From NCBI RefSeq assembly GCF_003846135.1, contig NZ_RHHM01000003.1, positions 186,001 through 250,000 of the forward strand: a stretch of 64,000 nucleotides of DNA, written 5' to 3'. This document shows positions 21,791 through 32,723 of the stretch, piece after piece (within the stretch, counting starts at the first letter, position 1; each line of letters opens with the position of its first letter). A program made the translations under genes and the position numbers. Below the pieces are notes generated by a model. The model was not told the origin of the DNA, did no database searches, and worked only from the letters and a program-made list of their open reading frames with translations. This DNA comes from Erwinia psidii (GTDB lineage Bacteria; Pseudomonadota; Gammaproteobacteria; Enterobacterales; Enterobacteriaceae).

Positions 21791-22090
21791 TCCGTCACCG
21801 TCTTATTGCCAGGTATTTTATTTTTTAAAAATACCAGATTTAAAAAACAAGAGCACAAATCATTCAAAAAATGATTAACGCTCCTTGTTAATTAATAAAA
21901 GATAATATTCATTAATGTTTTTTTAAAAGGGACAAAAATTTACAGCTTTTTCTTAAAAAACAAGGCTTAACTTAATCCTTTAATTAATTTAAGATTAATT
22001 TTTACGAGAGACCTCAAATTATCCACGTTGTGTAAGGGGTAATCTGGTTTCTTATTAACCTGTTTTACTCCTCCCATAAGGAACAGCAAC
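21791..22090. other. AT-rich intergenic region upstream of yecM
   Basis: About 300 bp of strongly AT-rich DNA separating the yecM start from a small plus-strand gene. It presumably holds divergent promoters. I see no clear operator. Confidence 0.5.
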
Positions 22091-22219
22091 ATGGCTATGT
22101 TGATCTTGATTGCGGCGCTTGCCGTTGTGGCAGGCTTTGCCCTGGTTCGTCACTGGCAAGCTCGCCGGCATAAAAAGACGCTGACAAGTCCCTACCGCCA
22201 CACTCAACGTCGTCCTTAG
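22091..22219 (+). CDS. Small single-pass membrane protein (42 aa)
   Basis: An ATG 7 bp after aaggaaca opens 42 codons. The product has one hydrophobic helix (residues 3-19, MLILIAALAVVAGFALV) and a basic tail ending QRRP, giving a predicted N-out or N-in single-span topology. Not recognised. It precedes argS by about 200 bp on the same strand; a GC hairpin (ctgcccggcgggcag) follows the stop. The clear ribosome site, start and helix favour a real gene. Confidence 0.6.
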   Translation: MAMLILIAALAVVAGFALVRHWQARRHKKTLTSPYRHTQRRP

Positions 22220-22416
22220 TCTGCCCGGCGGGCAGCATCAGTGATATTGCTTCCCGCCAATTGCGATGCACCGTAACGCCACCTGGCTAACGGCATCAGA
22301 AATGCAGTATACTTTGCCCCTCAATTTTCATGACCTCAGCTTGCATCAGCACATTCTTCGGGCTAACGCTGGCCTGTGCTTACCGCAAGGCCAACACAGA
22401 TTATAAAGGTAACCAG

Positions 22417-24147
22417 TTGAATATTCAGGCCATCCTCTCAGAAAAAGTCAGTCAGGCGATGATCGCGGCAGGCGCTCCTGCCGATTGTGAGCCACAGGTA
22501 CGCCAGTCTGCCAAAGCACAGTTTGGCGATTATCAGGCAAATGGCATCATGACCGTGGCGAAAAAACTGGGAAAAGCCCCGCGACAGCTGGCTGAAGAGG
22601 TGCTCACTCACCTTGATTTGCAGGGCATTGTCAGCAAAATTGACATCGCCGGTCCGGGCTTTATTAACCTGTTCCTCGATCCGGTCTGGGTTGCTGCTCA
22701 GATTGACAGCGTTATTGACGCTCCCCGTCTGGGGGTAGCAGCAATCAAGCAACAAACCATCGTTGTCGACTACTCTGCCCCTAACGTTGCCAAAGAGATG
22801 CATGTGGGACATGTGCGTTCAACGATCATTGGTGATGCCGCCGTGCGAACGCTGGAGTTCCTGGGTCATAAGGTTATTCGCGCCAACCATGTTGGCGACT
22901 GGGGCACACAGTTCGGTATGCTGATTGCTTTTCTTGAGAAGCAACAGAACGAACATCATCAGGGTATCGCCCTGGCCGATCTGGAAGTCTTCTACCGGGA
23001 AGCCAAGCGTACTTACGATGAAGACCCGGTGTTTGCGGAACGTGCCCGTGGCTACGTGGTGAAATTGCAGGGTGGCGATGCATATTGTCGGGAGATGTGG
23101 AAAAAACTGGTCGACATCACCATGTCACAAAACCAGTTAATCTATCACCGCATGAACGTTACTCTCACCCGTAACGACGTAATGGGCGAGAGTCTCTACA
23201 ACGACATGTTGCCGACTATCGTGGCCGATCTGAAAGTCAAAGGGATGGCGGTGGAAAGTGAAGGTGCCACCGTGGTTTTCCTTGATGAGTATAAAAACAA
23301 AGAAGGTGAACCGATGGGGGTCATTATCCAGAAGAAGGATGGCGGCTACCTTTACACCACCACCGATATTGCCTGCGCAAAATACCGCTATGAAACGTTG
23401 CATGCCGATCGGGTGCTTTACTATATCGACTCACGTCAGCATCAGCACCTGCAACAGGCGTGGACTATCGTACGCAAGGCCGGGTACGTACCGGAATCAG
23501 TCCCCCTGGAGCACCATGCATTCGGCATGATGCTGGGAAAAGATGGTAAACCGTTTAAAACCCGCTCCGGTGGCACGATCAAACTGTCCGATCTGCTGGA
23601 TGAGGCGGTGGAGCGCGCAACCCGGCTGGTCAGTGAAAAGAATCCCGATATGCCTGCTGATGAACTGAAAAAGCTGGCAAATATCGTGGGTATTGGCGCG
23701 GTGAAATATGCCGATCTGTCGAAAAGCCGCACTACCGATTATATCTTCGACTGGGATAACATGCTGGCTTTTGAGGGAAATACCGCCCCTTATATGCAAT
23801 ATGCCTACACGCGGGTACTGTCAGTATTCCGCAAAGCAGGTATTGATGAGTCAGCGCTGAGCGCTAAAACAGTCCTCGGTGAAGAACGTGAAGCAGCGCT
23901 TGCGGTACGCCTGTTGCAGTTTGAAGAAACCATCACTCAGGTAGCCCGTGACGGCACGCCGCATGTCATGTGTGCCTATCTGTACGATCTGGCAGGCCTG
24001 TTTTCTGGTTTTTATGAGCACTGCCCTATTCTGGCGGCGAAGGATGACAGCACGCGTCAGAGCCGTCTCAGACTGGCATTGCTAACGGCGAAAACACTCA
24101 GGCAAGGGCTGGAAACCTTAGGTATTGAAACCGTCGAAAGAATGTAA
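22417..24147 (+). CDS. argS: Arginyl-tRNA synthetase ArgS
   Basis: A 576-residue class I synthetase. The start chosen is TTG at 22417, giving (M)[20 protein letters not shown], which aligns with the E. coli start; the upstream extension to an ATG at 22330 is unrelated to ArgRS. An aaaggt ribosome site lies 8 bp before the TTG. The HIGH-type signature is seen as [20 protein letters not shown], and the C-terminal anticodon-binding domain includes [22 protein letters not shown] starts are rare and may lower expression. Confidence 0.95.
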   Translation: MNIQAILSEKVSQAMIAAGAPADCEPQVRQSAKAQFGDYQANGIMTVAKKLGKAPRQLAEEVLTHLDLQGIVSKIDIAGPGFINLFLDPVWVAAQIDSVIDAPRLGVAAIKQQTIVVDYSAPNVAKEMHVGHVRSTIIGDAAVRTLEFLGHKVIRANHVGDWGTQFGMLIAFLEKQQNEHHQGIALADLEVFYREAKRTYDEDPVFAERARGYVVKLQGGDAYCREMWKKLVDITMSQNQLIYHRMNVTLTRNDVMGESLYNDMLPTIVADLKVKGMAVESEGATVVFLDEYKNKEGEPMGVIIQKKDGGYLYTTTDIACAKYRYETLHADRVLYYIDSRQHQHLQQAWTIVRKAGYVPESVPLEHHAFGMMLGKDGKPFKTRSGGTIKLSDLLDEAVERATRLVSEKNPDMPADELKKLANIVGIGAVKYADLSKSRTTDYIFDWDNMLAFEGNTAPYMQYAYTRVLSVFRKAGIDESALSAKTVLGEEREAALAVRLLQFEETITQVARDGTPHVMCAYLYDLAGLFSGFYEHCPILAAKDDSTRQSRLRLALLTAKTLRQGLETLGIETVERM

Positions 24148-24159
24148 CTGACAGACACT

Positions 24160-24183
24160 GGCTGCATGAACCTGAATGCAGCC
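24160..24183. terminator. Hairpin between convergent argS and flhE
   Basis: Perfect 8-base arms (ggctgcat / atgcagcc) around an 8-base loop lie in the 62-bp gap between the argS and flhE stops. No T-run is seen. Confidence 0.45.
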
Positions 24184-24209
24184 AACCACTGCAACACTTC
24201 TCATCGCAC

Positions 24210-24602
24210 TCAGCGGTAATTCACCATCACTTCATTACTCAGCACCCGAAGCGTCTGCGGCAGTTTGCCTTTCCCCTGAACGCCATAAACAAAATGCAGG
24301 CTTTCCGCCGCACTGACATTGGTCAGTCCACGGGTGCTACCGCTGGCCCCTTCAAGCACGACACAGCGCGTCTGCGCACAAAGATGCACCACAAGCCCTG
24401 ACGGAGGCGGTGCGTTCAGCCTGTAACGCCAGGCGATTTGGGTTATCGCCCCGGAGACTTTTTCAGGAGCGCTCAACGCCGGAGAAAACATCTGCTGCCC
24501 ACGGATCTGTAGCCCAGGTCCGTTACTGCTGGCCTGCCAGCCGCCGCCAGCCAGTGCCATGCCAGACTGACAAAGTAACAACAGCCACAGTAGCCTGGCC
24601 AT
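24210..24602 (-). CDS. flhE: Flagellar protein FlhE
   Basis: A 130-residue periplasmic protein with a signal peptide (MARLLWLLLLCQSGMALA). FlhE is known in enterobacteria to limit proton leakage through the flagellar export apparatus. The length matches E. coli. Its ATG overlaps the flhA stop (TGATG-type overlap at 24600-24604), so it is the last gene of flhBAE. Confidence 0.92.
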   Translation of the reverse strand: MARLLWLLLLCQSGMALAGGGWQASSNGPGLQIRGQQMFSPALSAPEKVSGAITQIAWRYRLNAPPPSGLVVHLCAQTRCVVLEGASGSTRGLTNVSAAESLHFVYGVQGKGKLPQTLRVLSNEVMVNYR

Positions 24603-26683
24603 CAGTTTCCACCAATGGTTGAGGTCATACGGATCTGGCGATTATCGGTCAGTTCCAGGTTCGAAATCACCATCAGCTGAGGCAGATTACGACGCAGGAA
24701 ACGCGCCAGCAACGCTCGCAAAGGGTGGTTAACCAGAAGCACCGGCGGCGCACCCAGCGACTCCTGGTGGGTCAGTGCACCCTGCGCCTGCGCCAGAAGA
24801 CGATCCGCAAGGCCAGGTTCCAGTCCTCCGCCTCCCTGCAACGCCTGAAGCAGCAAACGCTCAAGCGTCGTATCCAGACCGATAACCTGTGCCTCACCGT
24901 TACCGGGAAACCACTGTTGGGTGATTGCCCGGCCAAGCGCCACGCGAACCACCGCCGTCAGTTCCTGCGGATCGCTCTGCACCGGAGCATGTTCGGCCAG
25001 CGTCTCAATAATGGTGCGCATATCACGAATCGACACCCTTTCCGCCAGCAGATTTTGCAGCACTTTATGCAGGGTGGTGAGTGTGATAACGCCAGGGATC
25101 AGGTCTTCGGTCAGTTTTGGCATTTCCTGGGTCACACGATCCAGCAACTGCTGTGCTTCCTGTCGGCCAAACAGCTCACTGGCATACTGCCCTATCAGGT
25201 GGTTGAGGTGTGTGGCCACCACGGTACTGGCTTCCACCACCGTAAAGCCCTGAATCTGCGCCTGCTCTTTCAGGGCGCTGTCAATCCAGATCGCGGCAAG
25301 ACCAAAGGCGGGATCGACCGTCGGTTCCCCCGGCAGCGTTCCGGCGGCAGTCCCCGGATTAATCGCCATCCAGCGCCCCGGATAGGCATCACCACTGCCG
25401 ATTTCAACACCTTTCATCAGAATGCGATAGCGGGCTGGCGGCAACTCCATATTGTCGCGGATATGCACCACCGGCGGCAGAAATCCCATCTCCTGAGCAA
25501 ATTTTTTGCGGATACTGCGGATACGCCCCAGTAATTCACCATCCTGCAAATGATCCACCATCGGGATCAGTCGGTAACCCACTTCCATGCCGAGCGAATC
25601 TTCCAGCTGCACGTCGGTCCAGGACGCCTCAACGTTGGCCGGCGTTTCAACCGTTTTAACCATTCCGCCCTGCGGTTCCACCTTCGGCTTGTTTTGTTTG
25701 CCACGCAGATACCATGCCAGCCCAAGCAGAGCAGCGGTAAACAGCAGAAACACAAAGTTTGGCATGCCCGGTACCAGCCCCAGCAACCCCAACACGCCAG
25801 CACTGAGCATCATTACCCGTGGATTGGTGAACAGCTGGGTAACCATCTGCTCACCCACATCCTGCTCGGTGCTGACACGGGTCACAATCACACCGGCGGC
25901 CGTAGAGATCACCAGCGCTGGGATCTGCGCCACCAGCCCGTCACCGATAGTCAGCAGGGTGTAGCTTTCCGCCGCATGACCAACGTCCATACCGTGCTGG
26001 ATAACGCCCACCAACAGACCGCCGATGACGTTGATCACCATAATCATAATCCCGGCGATGGCGTCGCCGCGCACGAACTTACTGGCACCGTCCATCGAAC
26101 CATAGAAGTCCGCTTCCTGGGTCACTTCCGATCGGCGCTTTTTCGCCTGTTCTTCTCCGATCAATCCGGCGTTGAGGTCAGCGTCAATCGCCATCTGTTT
26201 ACCTGGCATACCGTCCAGCACAAAACGCGCGCCCACTTCAGCGATACGTCCGGCACCTTTGGTGATAACCATAAAGTTGATAATAACCAGGATGATAAAT
26301 ACCACGATACCGATGGCGAAGTTGCCCCCCACCAGAAAGTGGCCAAACGCTTCAACCACATGTCCGGCTGCACCTGCCCCGGTATGGCCTTCCATCAGGA
26401 TAATACGGGTAGAAGCCACGTTCAGCGCCAGACGCAGCAGCGTGGAAAACAGCAGGATGGTCGGGAATGCGGCAAATTCCAGCGTGCGCTGGGTAAACAT
26501 TGCTACCAACAGCACCATGATCGATAGCGCGATGTTAAAGGTGAACAACAGGTCGAGAATAAACGATGGCAGCGGCAGTACCATCATCGACAGGATCATC
26601 AGGATCAGCACAGGGCCGGCCATTACCTGCCACTGGGTGTCTTTAAGATTCGGTAACCGTAATAACGCGGACAGAGAAGCCAT
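24602..26683 (-). CDS. flhA: Flagellar export gate protein FlhA
   Basis: The 693-residue export-gate subunit of the flagellar type III apparatus. About eight N-terminal membrane helices (residues 20-330) contain the FHIPEP-type region (the conserved AGRIAEVGARFVLDGMPGKQ with MAIDADLNAGLI), followed by the cytosolic substrate-docking domain. The length is 692 in E. coli. Its ATG overlaps the flhB stop. Confidence 0.97.
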   Translation of the reverse strand: MASLSALLRLPNLKDTQWQVMAGPVLILMILSMMVLPLPSFILDLLFTFNIALSIMVLLVAMFTQRTLEFAAFPTILLFSTLLRLALNVASTRIILMEGHTGAGAAGHVVEAFGHFLVGGNFAIGIVVFIILVIINFMVITKGAGRIAEVGARFVLDGMPGKQMAIDADLNAGLIGEEQAKKRRSEVTQEADFYGSMDGASKFVRGDAIAGIMIMVINVIGGLLVGVIQHGMDVGHAAESYTLLTIGDGLVAQIPALVISTAAGVIVTRVSTEQDVGEQMVTQLFTNPRVMMLSAGVLGLLGLVPGMPNFVFLLFTAALLGLAWYLRGKQNKPKVEPQGGMVKTVETPANVEASWTDVQLEDSLGMEVGYRLIPMVDHLQDGELLGRIRSIRKKFAQEMGFLPPVVHIRDNMELPPARYRILMKGVEIGSGDAYPGRWMAINPGTAAGTLPGEPTVDPAFGLAAIWIDSALKEQAQIQGFTVVEASTVVATHLNHLIGQYASELFGRQEAQQLLDRVTQEMPKLTEDLIPGVITLTTLHKVLQNLLAERVSIRDMRTIIETLAEHAPVQSDPQELTAVVRVALGRAITQQWFPGNGEAQVIGLDTTLERLLLQALQGGGGLEPGLADRLLAQAQGALTHQESLGAPPVLLVNHPLRALLARFLRRNLPQLMVISNLELTDNRQIRMTSTIGGN

Positions 26684-27828
26684 TACTCTTTTTCTCCAGG
26701 GTCAAAATCAAGTGCTTCCGGCACCGGTAAATTGTTTGGTTTCTTCGGCGCCACGCCCCCCTGGATCTTCCAGCGACGGAGTTGCCAGACCCAGGCTAAC
26801 ACTTCGGCCACGGCCGCGTAGAGCGTGCCAGGAATATGCTGGCCAATTTCACTGTGTCGGTAGAGCGCACGCGCCAGCGATGGCGCTTCAAGAACCGGTA
26901 TACGGTGCTCTTTACCCAGTTCGCGGATACGCAGGGCAATATCTCCCGCGCCTTTTGCCACTACTTTCGGCGCGCTCATTTTGCGCTCGTCATATTGTAG
27001 CGCCACAGAGAAGTGGGTCGGGTTGGTCACAATCACATCCGCTTTGGGCACATCCGCCATCATGCGGCGGCGGGCAGCCGCACGCATCTGCTGACGAATT
27101 CGTCCCTTAACATGAGGGTCGCCTTCCTGCTGTTTGTATTCATCACGAATATCCTGGCGGGTCATACGTAACCCTTTAAAATAGCTGTAGAGCTGCCAGA
27201 AAACATCAAATCCCACCATTGGGGCTAAGCCCAGCACCACCAGAATGCAGCACAGCGCAATCATATTCAGCGAGCTGGCTAACGCCGTGTAAGGTGATTC
27301 ACTGATCAATCTCAGCATCGCGGGCCAGTGATGTCGGATATAAATCCAGGTAACTACCCCAACCAGCAACGCTTTCAGCACCGACTTGAGCAACTCTGCT
27401 GCCGTCTGGCTGGACACCAGGCGTCCCAGCCCTTTAAGCGGATTCATCTTACCGAAGTCCACTTTTATCGCTTTACCGTTGATCATCACCCCGCCAAGCA
27501 GCATCGGCGCGGCAATGGCAACCAGCACCAGCCCCGCCATCATCGGCAGCAGCGCAAACACGGCCTGCAACAGCAACGCACTCATCTGGCGAAACATCTG
27601 ACTGGTGTCACTGACCACCGAATGATTGAAATTAAGCCCCTGTGCCAGTAGCAGACCAATCTTCTGCGCCATCGAGCCACCGCCAACCCAGAGAATACTC
27701 AGCCCGGTGACCAACATCAGCACCGAAGTCAGTTCGCGCGAACGCGGAATTTGTCCCTCTTCACGCGCTTTTTCAAGTCGGTGGGCCGTTGCGGCTTCGG
27801 TCTTTTCCTCTTCGCTGTCACCGGACAC
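26683..27828 (-). CDS. flhB: Flagellar export switch protein FlhB
   Basis: A 381-residue membrane protein that switches the flagellar secretion machine from rod/hook to filament substrates. Four membrane helices precede a cytosolic domain with the self-cleaving NPTH motif (VIVTNPTHFSVALQYD, near residue 270). The GTG at 27828 is chosen because it gives (M)SGDSEEEKTEAATAHRLEKA, in register with E. coli FlhB (382 residues), and follows an aagg ribosome site; the ATG further upstream adds 17 unrelated residues. Confidence 0.94.
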   Translation of the reverse strand: MSGDSEEEKTEAATAHRLEKAREEGQIPRSRELTSVLMLVTGLSILWVGGGSMAQKIGLLLAQGLNFNHSVVSDTSQMFRQMSALLLQAVFALLPMMAGLVLVAIAAPMLLGGVMINGKAIKVDFGKMNPLKGLGRLVSSQTAAELLKSVLKALLVGVVTWIYIRHHWPAMLRLISESPYTALASSLNMIALCCILVVLGLAPMVGFDVFWQLYSYFKGLRMTRQDIRDEYKQQEGDPHVKGRIRQQMRAAARRRMMADVPKADVIVTNPTHFSVALQYDERKMSAPKVVAKGAGDIALRIRELGKEHRIPVLEAPSLARALYRHSEIGQHIPGTLYAAVAEVLAWVWQLRRWKIQGGVAPKKPNNLPVPEALDFDPGEKE

Positions 27829-27993
27829 GGGCTGCTTACCTTCACAACAGAAATTTTGCCCAGCATGCCAGAATGGCACAGGAATGATGCCGCGAGTAAA
27901 CGCGTAAAAAAGGGGTTATTTCGCTGATAAACTGAGAATGGTCAGCGCACCCGGAGACAGATGCTGTAAACCGGGTGCGCTGTTGGCTGACTG

Positions 27994-28014
27994 AGCGCCC
28001 GGCTGGCGGGCGCT
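27994..28014. terminator. GC-rich hairpin downstream of cheZ
   Basis: Perfect 8-base arms (agcgcccg / cgggcgct) around a 5-base loop lie 41 bp beyond the cheZ stop and upstream of flhB. No T-run, so either a rho-dependent end or an mRNA 3' stabiliser. Confidence 0.45.
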
Positions 28015-28054
28015 GAGGTGATCCATGGACAGGATAAACACCGTCCGATCGGTA

Positions 28055-28699
28055 TTAAAACCCAAGACTGTCCAGCAGGTCATCAACCTGATCCTGGTTT
28101 GCCACCACGCCAGGAGCTGTACCATTGATCTGTGGACCATTGAGCAGACTGTTGGCGTCTTTTTTCGGCCTGTCGGGCTGATCCGGGATGTTCTCCAGCA
28201 GCACCATAAGCAGCTGGCGCTCAATTTCCTGGATGACATCCATCATACGTTTGATCACCTGCCCCGTCAGATCCTGGAAATCCTGTGCCATCATGATTTC
28301 CATTAATTGAGCGTTGGTGAAACCGGTATGCTCCGGCACAGATTCCAGATAACCACGGGTATCCGAAACCAGCGAGCGGGCATCTGCCAGTTCAATAGGA
28401 TTTTCGAACCACTCATCCCAGCGTCCTTTCAGTGCTTTCGCGCCATTTTCCATCAGTGTCTGGCGTGGCTGTGAAGCTTCCACACAGTTCAGCGCACGCT
28501 CCGCCGCCTGCGCCGTCATTTGTACTACGTAATCCAGACGATCGCGTGCATCAGGAATGGCTTCAGCCGCTTCGGCAATCGCCTGATCCAGTCCCAGCTC
28601 ACGCAGGCTGTCACGCAGCATACGCGTCAGTGAACCGATTCGGGAGATAATGTCCTGCGCCGAGGCAGCATCAACACTTGGTTTCGGAATATCGCTCAT
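28055..28699 (-). CDS. cheZ: Chemotaxis phosphatase CheZ
   Basis: A 214-residue coiled-coil protein that dephosphorylates CheY-P, the same length as in E. coli. The catalytic helix is seen as [19 protein letters not shown], carrying the active-site Gln and Asp. The C-terminal CheY-binding peptide is [10 protein letters not shown]. It follows cheY by 9 bp in cheR-cheB-cheY-cheZ. Confidence 0.97.
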   Translation of the reverse strand: MSDIPKPSVDAASAQDIISRIGSLTRMLRDSLRELGLDQAIAEAAEAIPDARDRLDYVVQMTAQAAERALNCVEASQPRQTLMENGAKALKGRWDEWFENPIELADARSLVSDTRGYLESVPEHTGFTNAQLMEIMMAQDFQDLTGQVIKRMMDVIQEIERQLLMVLLENIPDQPDRPKKDANSLLNGPQINGTAPGVVANQDQVDDLLDSLGF

Positions 28700-28708
28700 C
28701 TCGGCTCC

Positions 28709-29098
28709 TTACATACCCAGCTTTTCGAAGATTTTACCTAACTTCTCTTCAAGCGTGGCAGCCGTAAAGGGTTTAACAACGTAGCCGCTGGCACCCGCCT
28801 GAGCAGCCGCAATAATGTTTTCTTTCTTGGCTTCCGCCGTCACCATCAGCACCGGCAGCTTGCCTAATGTGGCATCAGCACGGATAGTTTGCAGCAGTTG
28901 CAAGCCATCCATGTTTGGCATATTCCAGTCGGAGATAACGAAGTCAAATCCACCGGCACGCAATTTAGCCAGAGCATCAACCCCATCCTCTGCTTCTTCA
29001 ACATTGTTGAAGCCAAGCTCTTTTAGCAGGTTACGGACGATGCGGCGCATAGTGTTGAAATCGTCGACCACCAGAAACCGCATATTTTTATCAGCCAT
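28709..29098 (-). CDS. cheY: Chemotaxis response regulator CheY
   Basis: A 129-residue single-domain receiver that, when phosphorylated by CheA, binds FliM and reverses the flagellar motor. All key residues are present: acidic pair D12-D13, phosphoacceptor D57, T87 and K109. Last but one in the cheRBYZ series. Confidence 0.98.
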   Translation of the reverse strand: MADKNMRFLVVDDFNTMRRIVRNLLKELGFNNVEEAEDGVDALAKLRAGGFDFVISDWNMPNMDGLQLLQTIRADATLGKLPVLMVTAEAKKENIIAAAQAGASGYVVKPFTAATLEEKLGKIFEKLGM

Positions 29099-29147
29099 AG
29101 TTACTCCTGTTTTGTGTAGCCCCGCAGGACGGGCGCTGCGTTATACG

Positions 29148-30197
29148 TTAAATTCGTAATGCCTGTCCGGCGCTAATTTTCGCCAGCATATGCTGGCTGA
29201 CCTGATGTAAATCCACCACTTCACTGGCACCCCCAAGTGCGATGGCCTCGCGGGGCATGCCAAATACCACACAGCTCGCCTCATTCTGCGCGATGGTCCA
29301 GGCACCCGCCTGATTCATCGCCAGCAAACCGGCTGCACCATCGTTGCCCATCCCGGTGAGGATCACCCCCACCGCGTTGCGGCCCGCAAACTGTGCCACT
29401 GATTTAAACAACACATCTACCGACGGCCTGTGACGATTTACCGGCGGTCCCTCATTCAGTTTCACCTGGTAATTGGCGCCGCTGCGAGCCAGTTCCAGAT
29501 GCATCGCACCAGGGGCGATATACGCATGGCCCGGCAAAATACGTTCTCCGTCTTCTGCTTCTTTTACCGTTATCTGACACAGCTTGTTCAGCCGCTCGGC
29601 AAAAGATCGGGTAAATCCTGGCGGCATATGCTGGGTGATAAGCAATGCCGGACTGGTTGCCGGAAGTGGCTGTAACACATGCCGGATAGCCTCTGTCCCG
29701 CCAGTTGATGCCCCAATGGCAATCAGCTTTTCACTGCTCAACAGCGGGCCGGCTTTCAACATCACAGGCGGTGGCATTGGGCCACGGGTGTACAGTTTGG
29801 CTTTTGCCGCTGCCCGCACCTTGTCAGCAATCATCTGGCTGTAGGCCAGCATTCCCTCGCGAATGCCCAGCGAAGGTTTGGTGACAAAATCTACCGCCCC
29901 CAGCTCCAGCGCCCTGAGCGTCACTTCGGAACCTTTACCGGTGAGGGAAGAAACCATCACCACCGGCATTGGCCGTAATCGCATCAGTTTTTCCAGAAAA
30001 TCCAGTCCGTCCATACGCGGCATTTCAACATCCAGCGTCAGTACGTCCGGGTTAAATTCTTTAATCAGTTCCCTTGCCACCAGCGGATCGGGTGCGGAAG
30101 CAACCATCTCAAGGTCAGGATGGCTGTTGATGATTTCGGTCATTAACTGACGCATCAGTGCTGAATCATCAACACATAACACTCTGATTTTGCCCAT
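29148..30197 (-). CDS. cheB: Chemoreceptor methylesterase/deamidase CheB
   Basis: A 349-residue two-domain adaptation enzyme: receiver with phosphoacceptor D56, then methylesterase with the catalytic triad S164 (GASTGG), H190 (TQHMPPG) and D286 (GMGNDGA). It removes methyl groups from receptors. Its start overlaps the cheR stop at 30197. Confidence 0.97.
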   Translation of the reverse strand: MGKIRVLCVDDSALMRQLMTEIINSHPDLEMVASAPDPLVARELIKEFNPDVLTLDVEMPRMDGLDFLEKLMRLRPMPVVMVSSLTGKGSEVTLRALELGAVDFVTKPSLGIREGMLAYSQMIADKVRAAAKAKLYTRGPMPPPVMLKAGPLLSSEKLIAIGASTGGTEAIRHVLQPLPATSPALLITQHMPPGFTRSFAERLNKLCQITVKEAEDGERILPGHAYIAPGAMHLELARSGANYQVKLNEGPPVNRHRPSVDVLFKSVAQFAGRNAVGVILTGMGNDGAAGLLAMNQAGAWTIAQNEASCVVFGMPREAIALGGASEVVDLHQVSQHMLAKISAGQALRI

Positions 30198-31069
30198 TAT
30201 CTTTCCTTAGTCAGTCCGTAGACCGTCTGGCCACGCAAATAAAATTCTTTACTGATCTGGCTGAAATTCTCGGAATGACCGGCAAACAGTATTCCACCCG
30301 GTTTCAACAGTGGAACAAACCTACGCAGAATTTTCTCTTGTGTCTCTTTATCGAAATAAATCATCACGTTGCGGCAAAAAATTGCATCGAATGGTCCCGG
30401 TGCCGCCCAGTCATTGGCCAACAGGTTTAGCTGGGCAAAAGTGACCGTATTAGCCAGTTCCGGCCGCACACGCACCATGCCAGCATGCGGTCCGGTGCCA
30501 CGGAAAAAAAAGCGTTGCATCTGCTGCGCAGAAAGCGTGCGAAGCTCCTCCTGGCGATAGACGCCAGCCAGCGCCTTTTCCAGTACCTGGGTATCAATAT
30601 CGCTGGCATACACCTGAAATTTTCCTGGCCCGCTGCCCAGGGTTTCCGCCAGCGTCATCGCCAGCGAGTAGGGTTCTTCTCCGGTTGACGCCGCCGCACA
30701 CCACACGTTAAAACTGCCGCCGCGCTTTTTGGCGTGTTCAGCCAGAATCGGAAAGTGATGCGCCTCGCGGAAAAACGCCGTCAGGTTGGTGGTCAGCGAA
30801 TTAATAAACGCCTGCCATTCAGGGCTGTTAATGTCATTTTCCAACAGGGCCAGATAACGACCAAAATCGTCGATGCCCAACATTCGCAGTCTGCGTACCA
30901 GACGGTTATAAACCATCTCGCGCTTGTGATCGGCCAGCACAATGCCCGCACGCTGATAAATCAGTTGACTGATACGTTTAAAATGCGCATCAGATAGCGG
31001 CAGGCGCTGTACCATCTGGGACAGCAGCGTTTGGTTTTCCTGCGGTGCTAACAACGTCGATTTTTTCAT
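30197..31069 (-). CDS. cheR: Chemoreceptor methyltransferase CheR
   Basis: A 290-residue SAM-dependent enzyme methylating receptor glutamates. An N-terminal helical domain ([20 protein letters not shown]) is followed by the Rossmann domain with [20 protein letters not shown] and the beta-subdomain that docks on the NWETF peptide of receptors. It lies just downstream of two receptor genes, only one of which ends in NWETF. Confidence 0.97.
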   Translation of the reverse strand: MKKSTLLAPQENQTLLSQMVQRLPLSDAHFKRISQLIYQRAGIVLADHKREMVYNRLVRRLRMLGIDDFGRYLALLENDINSPEWQAFINSLTTNLTAFFREAHHFPILAEHAKKRGGSFNVWCAAASTGEEPYSLAMTLAETLGSGPGKFQVYASDIDTQVLEKALAGVYRQEELRTLSAQQMQRFFFRGTGPHAGMVRVRPELANTVTFAQLNLLANDWAAPGPFDAIFCRNVMIYFDKETQEKILRRFVPLLKPGGILFAGHSENFSQISKEFYLRGQTVYGLTKER

Positions 31070-31094
31070 GTATTGCCATCCAGCAAAGTGCAGA

Positions 31095-32708
31095 TTAAGA
31101 GGTTAAAACCAGGCTATTTTCCCTGAATGCGTTAAGGGCAAGCTGGTCACTGGCACTCTCGTCGTGGGCGAGTGAAAACGTCTTCACCGCCTGCGTCAAA
31201 TGGTCAGCCTGAGCCTCAAGGGCTTCAGTCGCGGCGGCGGCTTCTTCCACCAGCGAGGCATTTTGCTGTGTGACCTGATCCATCTGGCTGACCGCCAGTG
31301 CCACCTGTTCTATGCCACGGCGCTGTTCATCTGATGCCGACGCGATTTCACCCATAATGTCGTTGACCCGCGTTACGCTCTGAACAATCTCATCCATGGT
31401 TTCTCCGGCGGAAGCCACCAGCGTCGACCCCTGTTCCACCCGGCTGACTGACGCCTCAATCAGTCCTTTTATCTCTCTGGCGGCCTGAGCACTGCGCTGT
31501 GCCAGGCTGCGAACTTCTCCAGCCACCACCGCAAATCCTCTGCCCTGCTCACCGGCACGGGCCGCTTCCACCGCCGCATTCAATGCCAGAATATTCGTCT
31601 GGAAAGCGATGCCATCAATTACCCCGGTAATGTCGCCAATCTTTTTCGAGCTGGCGGCAATCTCATTCATGGTGGTGACCACCTGACCGGTGAGCGTTCC
31701 CCCCTTGTTGGCGGTGTTGGAAGCCTCTTTTGCCAACTGAGAAGCCTGACGGGCATTATCAGCATTGCCGCTCACCGTGGCCGTCAGCTGTTCCATGCTG
31801 GCGGCAGTTTGCGCCAGTGAAGCCGCCTGCTGTTCTGTTCTGGCCGAAAGGTCATTGTTCCCGGAGGTCATTTCACGGATCCCGGTGTACATTTGCTGGC
31901 TGCCATCACGAACGCTGCTCACCATGGTGGCCAGCGCGGTCTGCATAATGTGCAGACTGGCAAACAGCTGGCTCAGTTCATTGCGACCGGTGGCCGCAAT
32001 GTGACCCGCCAGATTTCCCGCCGCGATGCGTTCAAAATGACCTCGCATCAGCGCCAGTGGCGCAATCACCGCCTTTTTAACCCAGATAATGCCTGCCAGC
32101 GTTACCAGCAACGACGTCACCACCGCCACAGCAAAAATTACTTTCGACTGAGTATAGAAGCCTTTTCCCGCCTGACTGGCGTGTTCGCGCAACTTGTCGA
32201 TATGCACCATCCACAGGTTGTACTGCGCCTCAAATTTGTCCTGCTTACCCTGGGTGGGGGAATCAAGAAAATTCTGCAACTGGCCGTTTTGCAGGAAAGT
32301 AACCAGCTGGGCCAGTTCCTGTGAAAAATTACTGTATTCGACGCTAATGGTTTGCTTTAGCTGCTGTCCTTCCGGTGATAACGTCCCGATAGCATCAAAT
32401 GTCCTGTAGGCTTTATCGGCAGCATTCAGATCTTCCTGAGCTTTTGTCATTAAACTTATTATCTGCTCACGCGGTTTACCCAGTGCAGCACGGGTTCCGG
32501 CGCGGCTCAGGGTGAGACGGGCGCTTAACAGTGCCGCCCAGGTCTGTCCCAGTGATTCACGCTGATTACTGCTGACTTCCACAGCGTGCAGATTGTGCGA
32601 ATCCATACGGAAAGAATTAAAGGAAAGACCACTACTGAGAATTTGCATTACGCAAAACAGCCCAATAAAAAACAGAATAGTGGTGGCGATACGTATCCGG
32701 CTGAACAT
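31095..32708 (-). CDS. Methyl-accepting chemotaxis protein, no NWETF tail
   Basis: A chemoreceptor of about 537 residues with two membrane helices, a four-helix-bundle periplasmic sensor, HAMP, and an intact signalling hairpin ([20 protein letters not shown]). The ATG at 32708 is chosen because aggagatttt lies directly upstream; an ATG 15 bp earlier is possible. The C terminus ([10 protein letters not shown]) lacks the NWETF peptide that recruits CheR and CheB, so adaptation probably depends on its full-length neighbour, as with E. coli Trg and Tap. Ligand unknown. Confidence 0.93.
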   Translation of the reverse strand: MFSRIRIATTILFFIGLFCVMQILSSGLSFNSFRMDSHNLHAVEVSSNQRESLGQTWAALLSARLTLSRAGTRAALGKPREQIISLMTKAQEDLNAADKAYRTFDAIGTLSPEGQQLKQTISVEYSNFSQELAQLVTFLQNGQLQNFLDSPTQGKQDKFEAQYNLWMVHIDKLREHASQAGKGFYTQSKVIFAVAVVTSLLVTLAGIIWVKKAVIAPLALMRGHFERIAAGNLAGHIAATGRNELSQLFASLHIMQTALATMVSSVRDGSQQMYTGIREMTSGNNDLSARTEQQAASLAQTAASMEQLTATVSGNADNARQASQLAKEASNTANKGGTLTGQVVTTMNEIAASSKKIGDITGVIDGIAFQTNILALNAAVEAARAGEQGRGFAVVAGEVRSLAQRSAQAAREIKGLIEASVSRVEQGSTLVASAGETMDEIVQSVTRVNDIMGEIASASDEQRRGIEQVALAVSQMDQVTQQNASLVEEAAAATEALEAQADHLTQAVKTFSLAHDESASDQLALNAFRENSLVLTS

Positions 32709-32723
32709 GAAAATCTCCTGCAT

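Noticed and set aside
22330..22416. Longer ATG start for argS
   Set aside because: The extra 29 residues do not resemble ArgRS, whereas the TTG at 22417 matches the known N terminus and has a ribosome site.
25550..26527. 325-codon open frame on the plus strand opposite flhA
   Set aside because: Antisense shadow of a highly conserved gene, with biased His/Gln-rich composition.
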